Of a stretch of DNA of 64,000 nt, positions 51,704 through 62,494 are shown piece by piece. Positions within the stretch are counted from its first letter, which is position 1. Each line of letters opens with the position of its first letter. This DNA comes from Prauserella_A sp040645195. GTDB taxonomy: Bacteria; Actinomycetota; Actinomycetes; Mycobacteriales; Pseudonocardiaceae. The translations under genes and the position numbers were made by a program. The stretch is taken from positions 1 to 64,000 of the forward strand of contig NZ_JBEYXW010000013.1 of assembly GCF_040645195.1 (NCBI RefSeq), read 5' to 3'. The notes beneath the pieces were generated by a model, which was not told the origin of the DNA, ran no database searches, and worked only from the letters and a program-made list of their open reading frames with translations.

Positions 51704-52651
51704 ATGATTCGCGTGCCCCGCCGCGCCCGGCTGCTCGCGCTGCTTCCCCCGCTTCTGGCCCTTGCCCTCACCGGATGTGCGGACCGCGAGGCTGCCGCTC
51801 CCGCGGCGCCGTCGGCAACGGCCAGTGAGTTCCCCGTCGAGCTGCGGCCGGAGAACGCCCCAGCGGTCACCATCGGCGAGCGACCGGAACGGATCGTGTC
51901 GCTGTCGCCGTCGACCACCGAGACCCTGTTCGCAGTCGGCGCAGGCGAGCAGGTCGTCGCGGTCGACTCCGCGTCGACGTATCCCGAGCAGGCCCCGAAG
52001 ACGTCGCTCAGCGGTCTCAACGTCGACCCCGAGGCGATCGCGTCGCACAACCCCGACCTCGTGATCGTCGAATCGGACCTCGACGGCAAGCTCGCCGGGA
52101 GCCTCGCCAAGACCGGTATCACGACACTCGTGCTGCCCGCACCCGCGACACTGGACGCCGCCTATGGCCAGTTCGAGCTCGTCGGCAAGGCCACCGGGCA
52201 CCCGGAGCAGGGCGCCGACCTCGCCCGGCGCACCAAGGAGGAGATCGGCAAGCTCGTCGCCGACGTTCCGAAGCCAAGCGAGCCACTCAGCTACTACCAC
52301 GAGCTGGACCCCACCCTCTACAGCGCGACCTCGGCGACGTTCATCGGGCAGGTCTACAGCCAGTTCGGGCTCACCAACATCGCCGATCAGGGCGACCCGA
52401 ACGCCCTCGGCGGCTACCCACAGCTCTCCGCCGAACGCATCCTGCAGGCCGACCCCGACCTGATCTTCCTTGCCGACAGCCAATGTTGCGGGCAGAACGC
52501 GCAGACCGTGGCGGAGCGGCCGGGGTGGAGCACGCTCAGCGCGGTCAAGCAGGGGCGCGTTGTCGCCATTGACGACTCCATCGCCTCCCGCTGGAGCCCG
52601 CGGCTGGTCGAGCTCGCCAGCGCCGTGGCCGACGCGGTGACCGGCCGGTAG
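51704..52651 (+). CDS. btuF: Cobalamin ABC transporter substrate-binding lipoprotein
   Basis: A 315-residue family 8 (BtuF/FhuD-like) binding protein. Signal peptide RRARLLALLPPLLALALTGC ends in the lipobox LTGC. Body motifs: PERIVSLSPSTTETLFAVGA, NPDLVIVESDLDG, and C-terminal AERILQADPDLIFLAD. ATG 51704 has GAGGT four bases upstream; the longer frame belongs to the riboswitch leader. The B12 riboswitch and btuCD neighbours give substrate specificity. Confidence 0.93.
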   Translation: MIRVPRRARLLALLPPLLALALTGCADREAAAPAAPSATASEFPVELRPENAPAVTIGERPERIVSLSPSTTETLFAVGAGEQVVAVDSASTYPEQAPKTSLSGLNVDPEAIASHNPDLVIVESDLDGKLAGSLAKTGITTLVLPAPATLDAAYGQFELVGKATGHPEQGADLARRTKEEIGKLVADVPKPSEPLSYYHELDPTLYSATSATFIGQVYSQFGLTNIADQGDPNALGGYPQLSAERILQADPDLIFLADSQCCGQNAQTVAERPGWSTLSAVKQGRVVAIDDSIASRWSPRLVELASAVADAVTGR

Positions 52652-52660
52652 CCGCGAGCC

Positions 52661-53713
52661 GTGGCAGTCCTGCGTGCCCGCACCCGGCCCGCGCTCACCC
52701 GCCTGCGGCCGCGCGCGCTGGCGCTCGCGCTCGTGGCGCTGCTCGCCGCGCTGGTGTTCGCATTGGTGGCCGACTCCGGCGGGCTGGGCTGGCAACGGGT
52801 GCTCGCCGAGATCGTCGCGCAGCTCACCGGCGGCACCTCGCCGCTGAGCGAGCGAGAGGCGGCGATCGTGTGGGAGCTGCGGTTGCCGCGGGTGCTGCTG
52901 GCCGGGCTGGTCGGCGCCGCGCTGGCGGGCGCTGGTGCGGCGTTTCAGGGCGTGTTCCGTAACCCGCTCGCCGACCCGTACCTCCTCGGCGCCGCGGCAG
53001 GCGCGGGCATGGCCGCCACCGTCGTCGTGGTGTTCGCGCCTGCGGTCACGGGCTGGCTGATCGGGCCGCTGCCACTCGCGGCCTTCGCCGGCGCGCTCGG
53101 CGGTGTCGGCCTCAGCTGGTTGCTCGGCCGCTCCGCGGGCGGTTCGGGCACGGCGACCCTTCTGCTGGCCGGGGTCGCGGTCACGGCGTTCCTCACCGCG
53201 ATCCAAACGTTCGTCCAGCAGCTCAACACCGACACCATCAAGCAGGTGTACACCTGGACGCTCGGTGGGCTGAACGTCACCGGCTGGCACGACGTCTGGA
53301 TCGCCCTGCCCTACATCGCGCTCGCCGCGATCGTGCTGTGCGCGTGCGCGCGGCTGCTGGACGTGCTGACGCTGGGCGACGCCGAGGCCGCCTCGCTCGG
53401 CATCCGGCCAGGGCTGGTCCGGCTGGTCCTGCTCGCCGCGGCCTCACTGGCGACGGCCGCGGCCGTCGCCGTCAGCGGGCTCATCGGCTTCGTCGGCATC
53501 GTCGTGCCGCACATCGTGCGCCTGCTCGCCGGTGCCAGCTACCGGGTGATCATGCCGCTGGCCCTCATCGGCGGGGCGGTGTTCCTGATACTGGCCGACT
53601 TCGTGGCGCGGACGGTACTGCCCGGCGAGCTTCCGCTGGGTGTCGTGACGGCGTTCGCCGGGGCGCCGTTCTTCGCGGTCGTGCTGCGTACGAACAAGGA
53701 GCGGGCAGCGTGA
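52661..53713 (+). CDS. btuC: Cobalamin ABC transporter permease
   Basis: A 350-residue FecCD-type permease with about ten transmembrane helices. Typical segments: LPRVLLAGLVGAALAGAGAAFQGVFRNPLADPYLLG (read in parts), the L-loop LGDAEAASLGIRPG contacting the ATPase, and VGLIGFVGIVVPHIVRLL-like SGLIGFVGIVVPHIVRLLAG. GTG start 10 bases after btuF; stop overlaps btuD (GTGA). Confidence 0.93.
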   Translation: MAVLRARTRPALTRLRPRALALALVALLAALVFALVADSGGLGWQRVLAEIVAQLTGGTSPLSEREAAIVWELRLPRVLLAGLVGAALAGAGAAFQGVFRNPLADPYLLGAAAGAGMAATVVVVFAPAVTGWLIGPLPLAAFAGALGGVGLSWLLGRSAGGSGTATLLLAGVAVTAFLTAIQTFVQQLNTDTIKQVYTWTLGGLNVTGWHDVWIALPYIALAAIVLCACARLLDVLTLGDAEAASLGIRPGLVRLVLLAAASLATAAAVAVSGLIGFVGIVVPHIVRLLAGASYRVIMPLALIGGAVFLILADFVARTVLPGELPLGVVTAFAGAPFFAVVLRTNKERAA

Positions 53714-54492
53714 CCGGGGTACGGCTGCACGGGGTCGGCGCCGGATACGGCGACCGGCCTGCCGTGCGCGATGTGTCGGCCGAGATCGCCGAGGGCGGGT
53801 GGCTGGCGATCGTCGGCCCCAACGGAGCCGGCAAGTCGACACTGCTGAAGGCCATCGCCGGGCTGGTGCCCTGTCATGGGACGGTCGAGTTCGACGGGAC
53901 GGCGGCGGAGTCGTTGTCCCGCAAGGAACTGGCCCGGCTGATCGGCTACGCACCGCAGAACCCGGCGCTGCCTGCGGGGCTCACCGTCACCGACTACGTC
54001 CTGCTCGGGCGCACCCCGCACCTCGGCAGGCTGGCACGGGAAAGCCGGGCCGATCTGTCCATTGTGGAAGACACGCTGGAGCGGCTGGACCTGCGTACGC
54101 TGGCGGGCCGCACACTGCGCACACTCTCCGGTGGGGAGGCGCAACGTGCCGTGCTGGCCAGGGTGCTGGCCCAGCAGACGCGGCTGCTGTTGCTCGACGA
54201 GCCCACCACCGGACTCGACATCGGGCATGCGCAGGCACTGCTGGAACGGCTCGACCGGCTGCGCCGGGAGGACGGTACGACCGTCGTGTCGACCCTGCAC
54301 GACCTGACCTTCGCCGCGCAGTACGCCGACGAGCTGGTGCTGCTCGACGGCGGCGAGGTCGTCGCGGCAGGCAAGCCGGCGGATGTGCTGACCACGGACC
54401 GGCTCAGCCAGCACTACGGTGCCGAGACCGAGGTGCTGACGACCTCGGCAGGCCATCCGGTGGTCGCGCCGGTGCGCCGAGCCGACCCGTGA
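53710..54492 (+). CDS. btuD: Cobalamin ABC transporter ATP-binding protein
   Basis: A 260-residue ATPase. Walker A GPNGAGKST, Q-loop YAPQNPAL, signature LSGGEAQR, Walker B LLLLDEPTTG, switch His in VSTLHDLTF. Its GTG overlaps the btuC stop, so the permease and ATPase are co-translated. It ends 13 bases from the convergent lgt stop with no room for a long terminator. Confidence 0.93.
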   Translation: MTGVRLHGVGAGYGDRPAVRDVSAEIAEGGWLAIVGPNGAGKSTLLKAIAGLVPCHGTVEFDGTAAESLSRKELARLIGYAPQNPALPAGLTVTDYVLLGRTPHLGRLARESRADLSIVEDTLERLDLRTLAGRTLRTLSGGEAQRAVLARVLAQQTRLLLLDEPTTGLDIGHAQALLERLDRLRREDGTTVVSTLHDLTFAAQYADELVLLDGGEVVAAGKPADVLTTDRLSQHYGAETEVLTTSAGHPVVAPVRRADP

Positions 54493-54505
54493 AACCGACC
54501 GGTGG

Positions 54506-55537
54506 CTACGCGCCCGGTTCGGCTCTGCGGTCGTCGCCGCCGGGCGTTGCGTCGGCGGGTGTGTCGTCGTGCCGCTCCTTCTCCCCCGCGGGCTCCGTGC
54601 TGTCCTCGACGTTGTCGGTGACGTCGGTGTCCTCGGCGGCTTCGGTGTCGGCGTCGCGGTCACGTAGCGTCTCGGGTTCCTCACGCGGCCCCCGCCGCCT
54701 GGCGACGATGAAGTAGGCCACCGCGCCGGCGAAGAGGATCAGCGAGGTCCACACGTTCACCCGCAGGCCGAGGATGTGGTTGGCCTGGTCGGTACGCATG
54801 AGCTCGATCCAGAACCGGCCCGCGGTGTAGCCCGCGACGTAGAGAGCGAACGCCCGGCCGTGCCCGAGCCGGAAACGACGGTCGGCCCACACCACCAGCA
54901 GGGCGACGCCGAGGTTCCACAGCAGCTCGTACAGGAACATCGGGTGGACGATCTCGACGGGAACGTTGTTGACAGCGACCCCGTTCAGCGGGTCCTCGAC
55001 GAGCGGGTTGTTCGGATCGACGCGGCGGTAGATCTCCAGGCCCCACGGCAGATCCGTCGGGCCGCCGTAGAGCTCCTGGTTGAAATAGTTACCGAGCCGG
55101 CCGATGGCCTGTGCCACGACGATGCCCGGTGCGACCGCATCGGCCACGGCAGGCAGCGGGATGCCCTTGCGGCGGCAGGCGATCCACGCACCGACGCCGC
55201 CGAGCGCGATGGCGCCCCAGATACCGAGACCGCCGTCCCAGATGTAGAGCGCGCGCAGCGGGTCCCTGCCCTCACCGAAGTAGAGCTGGTTGTCGGTGAT
55301 GACGTGGTACAGACGGCCACCGACGAGGCCGAACGGCACCGCGAACACGGCGATGTCGACGATGCTGCCCTTCGACCCACCACGCTGGACCCAGCGCCGG
55401 TCACCCCACCAGATGGCGACGATGATCCCGACGATGATGCACAGCGCGTAGGCCCGCAGCGGGAACGGACCGAGTTGCCACACCCCGCGATCCGGGCTGG
55501 GGATGCTCGCGAGGAAGACTGCCGACGCGGTTGTCAC
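54506..55537 (-). CDS. lgt: Prolipoprotein diacylglyceryl transferase
   Basis: A 343-residue polytopic membrane enzyme that attaches diacylglycerol to the lipobox Cys. The Lgt signature is GRLGNYFNQELYGGPT; HVITDNQLYF and PMFLYELLWN are also family blocks. An acidic, low-complexity C-terminal tail of about 60 residues (DADTEAAEDTDVTDN...) extends beyond the core, as in other actinomycetes. GTG start with TACGGT seven bases upstream and no Shine-Dalgarno. It follows the trp genes, as is usual in this phylum. Confidence 0.94.
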   Translation of the reverse strand: MTTASAVFLASIPSPDRGVWQLGPFPLRAYALCIIVGIIVAIWWGDRRWVQRGGSKGSIVDIAVFAVPFGLVGGRLYHVITDNQLYFGEGRDPLRALYIWDGGLGIWGAIALGGVGAWIACRRKGIPLPAVADAVAPGIVVAQAIGRLGNYFNQELYGGPTDLPWGLEIYRRVDPNNPLVEDPLNGVAVNNVPVEIVHPMFLYELLWNLGVALLVVWADRRFRLGHGRAFALYVAGYTAGRFWIELMRTDQANHILGLRVNVWTSLILFAGAVAYFIVARRRGPREEPETLRDRDADTEAAEDTDVTDNVEDSTEPAGEKERHDDTPADATPGGDDRRAEPGA

Positions 55538-55544
55538 AACGGCA

Positions 55545-55550
55545 ACCGTA
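55545..55550 (-). promoter_or_regulatory. Putative leaderless -10 (TACGGT) of lgt
   Basis: TACGGT on the minus strand lies seven bases before the lgt GTG in the 66-base trpA-lgt gap. No ribosome site is present. Confidence 0.35.
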
Positions 55551-55603
55551 GCGTGCGGGTCCCCCGGTCGGGCGCCGAGGTACGGTTCGCCTTTGTTGCG
55601 CTT

Positions 55604-56391
55604 TCAGGAGGTTGCGACGGGGCGGCGCACACCGTCGGCCAGCTCGCGTGTCAGCTCACCGAGCGCGGCCGTGCCCTCGGCCGCCTTGGTGACGAGGGCG
55701 GAGCCGACGATCACCGCATCGGCGAATCCCGCGACCTCGGCGGCCTGGTCGCCGGAACGCACCCCGAGGCCGACACCGATCGGCAGGTCCGTGTGCGCGC
55801 GTGTCCTGCGGACCAGGTCAGCGGCGCTGGCGCCGACCGACTCCCGCGCACCGGTCACGCCCATCACCGCGGTCGCGTAGACGAACCCGGATGCCGCCTT
55901 GACGGTCAGCGCGATGCGCTCCTCCGACGATGACGGCGCCACCAGGAAGATCCGGTCCAGCCCGTGCTGGTCGGACGCGGCGAACCAGTCGCCTGCCTCG
56001 TCGGGTGTGAGGTCCGGCGTGATCAGGCCGAGACCGCCTGCCGCGGCCAGGTCGCGTGCGAACGCGTCCACGCCGTAGCGGTGCACGGGGTTCCAGTACG
56101 TCATCACGACGGCTCGGCCACCACGCGCGGCCACCGACTCGACCACCTCGAACACGTGCTTGAGCCGGAAGCCGTTCTTCAGTGCGGTGTCGGCGGCCGC
56201 CTGGATGGTGGGGCCGTCCATCACCGGGTCCGAGTAGGGCACGCCGACCTCGACCAGGTCGGCGCCCGCGTCGATCGTCGCCGCGAGCAGGTTCTTCGAC
56301 TCCTCGACGGTCGGGTAACCGGCAGGCAGGTACCCGACCAGCGCTGCCCGCTGCTCCGCACGGGTCCTGCCGAACAGCTCCTGCAGCCCGG

Positions 56392-56395
<4 letters not shown>
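55604..56395 (-). CDS. trpA: Tryptophan synthase alpha chain
   Basis: A 263-residue TIM barrel that cleaves indole-3-glycerol phosphate to indole. LVGYLPAGYPTVE holds the catalytic Glu region and LVEVGVPYSDPVMDGPTIQ the catalytic Asp; GVGLGVRSGDQA is the phosphate site. GTG 56395 overlaps the trpB stop (GTGA), giving coupled 1:1 synthesis with trpB. Confidence 0.96.
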
Positions 56396-57608
<1,213 letters not shown>

Positions 57609-57630
<22 letters not shown>

Positions 57631-58418
57631 GCGGGGTGGGATCCGGCGGTCACCAGCTTGACGAGTGCACCCTTGGGGTCATCCGTCGCGACCAGGCCCT
57701 CGCCGACGAGCACGGCATCGGCACCGTGCCCGGCGTAGGCCATCAGGTCGCCGGGGCCGCGCACGCCCGACTCGGCGATCTTGTACGTCTCCATCGGCAG
57801 GCCAGGGGCCAGCCTGGCGAACACGTCCCGGTCCACCTCGAGGGTGTGCAGGTTGCGCGCATTGATGCCGATCACCGACGCGCCCGCCTCCAGCGCGCGG
57901 TCGGCCTCCTCGGCGTTGTGCACCTCGACGAGCGCCGTCATGCCGAGCGACTCGACGCGATCCAGCAACGCGACGAGCGCGTTCTGCTCCAGCGCGGCCA
58001 CGATCAGCAGCACCATGTCGGCGCCGTGCAGCCGTGCCTCGTGCACCTGATACGGGCTGACGACGAAGTCCTTGCGCAGGACGGGCACGTCAACCGCCGC
58101 GCGCACGGCGTCCAGGTCGGCCAGCGACCCGCCGAACCGGCGCTGCTCGGTGAGCACACTGATCACTCTGGCGCCCGCGTCCGCGTAGTCGGCGGCCAGT
58201 TTCGCCGGATCGGCGATAGCGGCCAGCTGCCCCTTGGACGGGCTGCGGCGCTTGACTTCGGCGATCACGCCGATACCCGACTCGCGCAGGGCGGCCATCA
58301 CGTCACGCGGCGGGCTGACCTCCGCGGCACGCTGCTTCAGCTCCTGGAACGGCAACGCGGCCTCTCGCTCAGCGAGGTCGGCTCGCACGCCCGCGATGAT
58401 GTCCTCGAGAACGCTCAC
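57609..58418 (-). CDS. trpC: Indole-3-glycerol phosphate synthase
   Basis: A 269-residue TIM-barrel enzyme making indole-3-glycerol phosphate from CdRP. VIAEVKRRSPSKG contains the catalytic Lys region, VLRKDFVVSPYQV and GINARNLHTLEVD are active-site strands, and ESGVRGPGDL is the phosphate site. GTG start with AGGG upstream. A 154-base gap separates it from the Trp-associated membrane gene. Confidence 0.95.
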
Positions 58419-58572
58419 CGGACTGCCCTACCGGCGTTCGCGGCTGTTGGTTCACTCGCAAGGTGCCTCACAAAAACCTTCCCCTTCCCGCCGGAATGAT
58501 GCTAACCCTCGCGCTTCCGGCCACCGGCTCCGGGTCGGATTTGTCTTGTCCACCAGCAAGAGCGCGCCGAGA

Positions 58573-59151
58573 CTAACTGCGTGTGGTCGGATCCTCGCCG
58601 TCGGAGAGGGCATCCCACAGCTCCGTTTCGGCATCCCGCGCGGCTCGTTTCCCGGCCGGTGCGGCGTACTTGGCCCCCATCCGCGGCATCCGGTGACCAC
58701 GCCAGGCGAGTACGGCACCGGCCAGCGCCATCAGCGCGCCGCCCGCGACCGCCGCGGCGGGCCCCCACAGCGTCCGCTCCGGCTGGGCGGTACTTCCGTC
58801 GTAGCCGGGCGCCCAGCCGGACCAGTGCACGGCGTAGGCATTGCCGTTCAGTGCGAGGTAGAGCGTCAAGACGCCCACGACCACGAGTAGCACGCCGAAC
58901 ACCCTGCGGACGACGCCGCGGGTTCCGAGCACGCCGGCCACCGCAGCCAGCGCGAACAACGCGAGCGGCACCTGCCAGGCAACCAGATCGGAGCCGGCGA
59001 GGTCACCGGCCAGCCTGCCGTCGATCGTCAGGCCTCTCGGCACCGTGATCCAGGTCAGCCTGGAGGACCCCCACAGTGCGGCGGCAGCGAGCAGCAACGC
59101 GACCACCACGATCCACAGTGGACGCTTGTCCTGCCCGCGCGGTTCAGACAC
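58573..59151 (-). CDS. Trp biosynthesis-associated membrane protein
   Basis: A 192-residue protein of the actinobacterial family found between trpE and trpC. It has four hydrophobic segments: WIVVVALLLAAAALWGSS, LVAWQVPLALFALAAVAGVLG (in part), FGVLLVVVGVLTLYLALNG and AAAVAGGALMALAGAVLAW, and a soluble basic then acidic tail. GTG 59151 overlaps the trpE stop by 8 bases. Function is unknown; a tryptophan transport or complex-anchoring role is guesswork from position. Confidence 0.85.
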   Translation of the reverse strand: MSEPRGQDKRPLWIVVVALLLAAAALWGSSRLTWITVPRGLTIDGRLAGDLAGSDLVAWQVPLALFALAAVAGVLGTRGVVRRVFGVLLVVVGVLTLYLALNGNAYAVHWSGWAPGYDGSTAQPERTLWGPAAAVAGGALMALAGAVLAWRGHRMPRMGAKYAAPAGKRAARDAETELWDALSDGEDPTTRS

Positions 59152-60712
59152 GGCTGGTGTCCAATCTGGTGTCCAATGCTGCGGCGGAGGCAATCGTGTT
59201 GGCGGCAGCGACCGCCGAGAGGACCGTGCGCGCCTTGTTCAGCGACTCGTTGTCCTCGTAGTCGGGCACGGAGTCGGCGACCACGCCGCCACCCGCCTGT
59301 ACGTAGGCGACGCCGTCGCGCATGAGGGCGGTGCGGATCGCGATCGCGGTGTCGGCGCACCCTGCGAAGTCGAGGTAGCCGACGACACCGCCGTACAGCC
59401 CGCGGCGCACCGGTTCCAGCTCCTCGATGAGCTCCATGGCACGGACCTTGGGCGCGCCCGACAGTGTGCCCGCGGGGAAGCAGGCGATCACGGCGTCGAA
59501 GGCCGTCTTGCCCTCGGCCAGCTCGCCGGTGACCGTCGAGACGATGTGCATGACATGGCTGTAACGCTCGATGGCGAAGAAGTCGACCACGTGCACGGTG
59601 CCGGGACGGCACACCTTGCCCAGGTCGTTGCGTCCGAGGTCGACTAGCATCAGGTGCTCGGCGCGTTCCTTGTCGTCGGCGAGCAGGTCCTTGGCCAGCT
59701 GCGCGTCCTCGTCGGGATCGGCGCCCCGCCAGCGCGTGCCCGCGATCGGATGCGTCGTCGCGCGCCCGTCGCGCACGGTGACCAGCGACTCGGGGCTGGA
59801 ACCGACGATGTCGAAACCGTCCAGCCGCAGCAGGTACATATACGGGCTGGGGTTCGAGGTGCGTAGCACGCGGTAGACGTCCAGCGCATCGGCGCCGGTG
59901 CGCATCTCGAAGCGCTGCGAGGGCACGACCTGGAATGCCTCACCGGCGTGGATGGCCTCGCGCGCTTTTTCCACGGCCGCGTGGAAGTCCTCCTTGGCCC
60001 GGTGCCGAGTGAACTCCGGCGCCGGACGCTCGAACACCGCGTTGGTGGCCGGTTCCGGCACGGCGAGCTGCCTCGTCATCTCCTCGATCCGGCGGACCGC
60101 GTCGTCGTAGGCAGCGTCGACCCGTTCGGGCGAGTTGTCCCAGTTGACCGCGTTGGCGATGAGCGTGACCGTGCCCTCGTGGTGGTCGAAGGCGGCGAGA
60201 TCGGTGGCCAGGAGCATCGTCAGCTCGGGGATGTCGATGTCCTTCTCGGCCAGTTCGGGCAGCCGCTCGATCCAGCGCACGGAGTCGTAGCCGATGTAGC
60301 CGACCATGCCACCGGTCAGCGGCGGCATTCCGGGCAGCGGCTCGGTGTGCAGGGTCGTGATGGTCTCCCGCAGCACCTCGAGCGGGTCACCCTCGGTGGG
60401 CAGCCCGACCACGGGGGTGCCTGTCCACACGGCTTTGCCGTCGCGGACGGTGAGCGCGGCGGGACTGCGCACGCCGATGAACGACCAGCGCGACCAGGAC
60501 TGCCCGTTCTCCGCGGACTCCAGCAGGAAGGTGCCGGGACGATCACCGGCCAGCTTGCGGTAGAGCGCGACCGGGGTGTCCGCATCGGCGAGCAGCCTGC
60601 GGACGACCGGGATCACGCGCCGGTCCTCCGCCAGCGCGCGGAAGTCCGCGCGGCTGGGGCTGATCGCGCCGAGCCCGGAGCCACCGGTGTCCAGAGAATG
60701 GGCGGTTACCAT
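59144..60712 (-). CDS. trpE: Anthranilate synthase component I
   Basis: A 522-residue chorismate-binding enzyme making anthranilate. The tryptophan feedback motif is FLLESAENGQSWSRWSFIG; GYIGYDSVRW, PIAGTRWRGA, DLGRNDLG and SGAPKVRAMELIEELEP are catalytic-domain signatures. ATG 60712 has no Shine-Dalgarno; CACAAT lies six bases upstream, hinting at a leaderless mRNA. No Trp-rich leader peptide exists in the 94-base upstream gap. No trpG is adjacent, so the glutaminase partner is elsewhere. Confidence 0.95.
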   Translation of the reverse strand: MVTAHSLDTGGSGLGAISPSRADFRALAEDRRVIPVVRRLLADADTPVALYRKLAGDRPGTFLLESAENGQSWSRWSFIGVRSPAALTVRDGKAVWTGTPVVGLPTEGDPLEVLRETITTLHTEPLPGMPPLTGGMVGYIGYDSVRWIERLPELAEKDIDIPELTMLLATDLAAFDHHEGTVTLIANAVNWDNSPERVDAAYDDAVRRIEEMTRQLAVPEPATNAVFERPAPEFTRHRAKEDFHAAVEKAREAIHAGEAFQVVPSQRFEMRTGADALDVYRVLRTSNPSPYMYLLRLDGFDIVGSSPESLVTVRDGRATTHPIAGTRWRGADPDEDAQLAKDLLADDKERAEHLMLVDLGRNDLGKVCRPGTVHVVDFFAIERYSHVMHIVSTVTGELAEGKTAFDAVIACFPAGTLSGAPKVRAMELIEELEPVRRGLYGGVVGYLDFAGCADTAIAIRTALMRDGVAYVQAGGGVVADSVPDYEDNESLNKARTVLSAVAAANTIASAAALDTRLDTSRV

Positions 60713-60718
60713 GCGGTT

Positions 60719-60724
60719 ATTGTG
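60719..60724 (-). promoter_or_regulatory. Putative leaderless -10 (CACAAT) of trpE
   Basis: CACAAT on the minus strand ends six bases before the trpE ATG, 34 bases from the TetR-type operator centre. Confidence 0.3.
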
Positions 60725-60757
60725 CCGCTGGGGCATTTCCCGGCGTGCACCGGGCAC

Positions 60758-60779
60758 AAATTCAAGTACTGTTGAATTT
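60758..60779. promoter_or_regulatory. TetR-type operator between trpE and tetR
   Basis: AAATTCAA and TTGAATTT form perfect 8-bp arms around GTACTG, centred 38 bases before the regulator's GTG. Length and symmetry are typical of a TetR dimer site, so autoregulation is likely; trpE starts only 46 bases from its edge and could also be affected. Confidence 0.7.
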
Positions 60780-60806
60780 TTGACCTGGGTCGTTCATCAT
60801 GGGCAC

Positions 60807-61424
60807 GTGACCACCGCGAAGGACGACAGCCCCGCACGGCGCCGCGGGCGCCGCCCTGCCGGCGACGACACCAAGGCCGCACTGCTCGAAGCCGCGCGAG
60901 GCGTTTTCGCCGAGACCGGCTACGACGGGGCGACGGTGCGCGCCATCGCTGCAAGGGCGGGGGTCGACGCGGCGATGGTCAACCATTGGTTCGGCGGCAA
61001 GGAGGGCCTGTTCGCCACGGCCGTGCTCAACGTGCCGTTCAACCTCGACGAGGTGCTGGAGTCTGTCACCGTCGACGGCCCCGACCGGCTCGGCGAGAAC
61101 ATCGTGCGCACGTTCCTCACCCGCTGGGACGGCGCGGGCGGTGAGGCCTTCGTCGCGCTGATCCGCAGTATCACCACGAAGCCCGAGGCACTCGGCACGC
61201 TGAAGAACCTGCTGATCAGCAAGGTGCTGACCGCTGTCATGAGCACCACCGGCAGCGACCGGACCGAGCTGCGCTCGGCGCTCTGTGCCAGCCAGATCGT
61301 CGGCATGGGCATGGCACGGTACGTCGCCCAGATCGAACCGCTTGCCTCCGCTGACATCGAGACGCTCGTCGCCGCCATCGCCCCCACCATGCAGCGCTAT
61401 CTCACCGGCGACATCGACGGTTAG
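60807..61424 (+). CDS. TetR/AcrR-family transcriptional regulator
   Basis: A 205-residue regulator. The N-terminal helix-turn-helix is typical: LLEAARGVFAETGYDGATVR, then AIAARAGVDAAMVNHWFGGKEGLF. The C-terminal ligand domain resembles the group with TRWDGAGGEAFVALIRS and ends QRYLTGDIDG. GTG 60807 begins just before the HTH. It faces trpE divergently with a clear operator between, and is convergent (12 bases) with the MBL gene. Ligand unknown. Confidence 0.9.
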   Translation: MTTAKDDSPARRRGRRPAGDDTKAALLEAARGVFAETGYDGATVRAIAARAGVDAAMVNHWFGGKEGLFATAVLNVPFNLDEVLESVTVDGPDRLGENIVRTFLTRWDGAGGEAFVALIRSITTKPEALGTLKNLLISKVLTAVMSTTGSDRTELRSALCASQIVGMGMARYVAQIEPLASADIETLVAAIAPTMQRYLTGDIDG

Positions 61425-61436
61425 GGCGTTCGGTGA

Positions 61437-62339
61437 TCAGAGCCAGCTGCTGAGAAGGATCTGGCCGACGTCCTCCTCGGGATGCTCGCGGACACCGTAG
61501 ATGGCGCTGGCACCGGCCCAGAGCACCGTCCTGCCCAGGTGGTTCGGGTATCGCTCGACCATCGCGTTGAAGAAGTCGACGGCGGTGGTCTCGGTCCGCA
61601 GGACCGCGTCTGCGTCGTCCAGGTACTGCCGGGTCTCCGCGATGGTCCGGTCGGCGTCGTCGTCCAGCTGGTTGTTCTGATGCCCGCAGACGATGCGCCC
61701 GGGCGCGAGGGCCTCGACCTGGTCGATCGCCGCTCGCCAAGGCCCGAAGCCGCCTACGACAACGCTTTCCCCGAGGAACATGTGAACGCCGTTGTAGATC
61801 ACATCCCCGGCGACGACCAACCCCAGATCCGGGACGTAGAGGACGCTGGTGTCGTCGGTGTCGGTGTGGCCGACCTCGACGATCACGAGATCGTGCCCTT
61901 CGAGGGTGAAACGGTTGCCAGGAACGGTCACAGCCGTGACAGGCGTTGGCGGGATCCCTGGGTAGACCTTGTCCCAGAGGAGCGGCCGCCGGGCGGCGTT
62001 GGCGTGCATCTGGGCGATCGTTCCCGCGGTGGCGACCACACGGGCACCGAACTGTTCCGCCAGCGGGCCGGCGGCGAACCAGTGATCGCCGTGGCCATGC
62101 GTGACGAAGATGTCGGTGACGTCCAGCTCCTTTTCGTCGACCCAGTCGCCGAGCGCACCCGCCTGAGCCGTCGTCATCCCCGGGTCCATCAGCACCGCTT
62201 CGTCGCGCCCGTAGATCAGCGTGCTGGCCTGGGGAGAGAAGCGCCTTGGCTCTCCGTTCGGCAGGAGACCGTTGTCCTGTGGCGGCGGTTCGTTGATGAA
62301 GACGTCGTAATCGAGCTGACCGGCTCCGGACGGGGGCAT
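61437..62339 (-). CDS. MBL-fold metallo-hydrolase
   Basis: A 300-residue metallo-beta-lactamase-fold protein. The zinc motif is THGHGDHWFA, with further ligands in VEVGHTDTDDTSVLYV and VCGHQNNQ. There is no signal peptide. GGGAGG four bases upstream fixes the ATG. The substrate is unknown; similarity in layout to lactonase/quinoprotein-type MBL enzymes does not decide it. Confidence 0.87.
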   Translation of the reverse strand: MPPSGAGQLDYDVFINEPPPQDNGLLPNGEPRRFSPQASTLIYGRDEAVLMDPGMTTAQAGALGDWVDEKELDVTDIFVTHGHGDHWFAAGPLAEQFGARVVATAGTIAQMHANAARRPLLWDKVYPGIPPTPVTAVTVPGNRFTLEGHDLVIVEVGHTDTDDTSVLYVPDLGLVVAGDVIYNGVHMFLGESVVVGGFGPWRAAIDQVEALAPGRIVCGHQNNQLDDDADRTIAETRQYLDDADAVLRTETTAVDFFNAMVERYPNHLGRTVLWAGASAIYGVREHPEEDVGQILLSSWL

Positions 62340-62494
62340 CGAGCCTCCCTTCTACGGGGCGAGCATCTCCCGCGCCGCCCGTAGAACGCATCGCCCGATG
62401 CGGGTGACGCCCGGCGCCACATTCGCTCAGGCGCTAGGTAGTCGTACTCATTTCGTGTCGTTCGGGAGCCGGCACGCGTCACGCCGCGCCATAG

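Noticed and set aside
60759..60803. Short minus-strand frame before trpE as a Trp leader peptide
   Set aside because: It encodes about 12 residues with no Trp codon and no attenuator stem follows; the region is better explained by the TetR operator.
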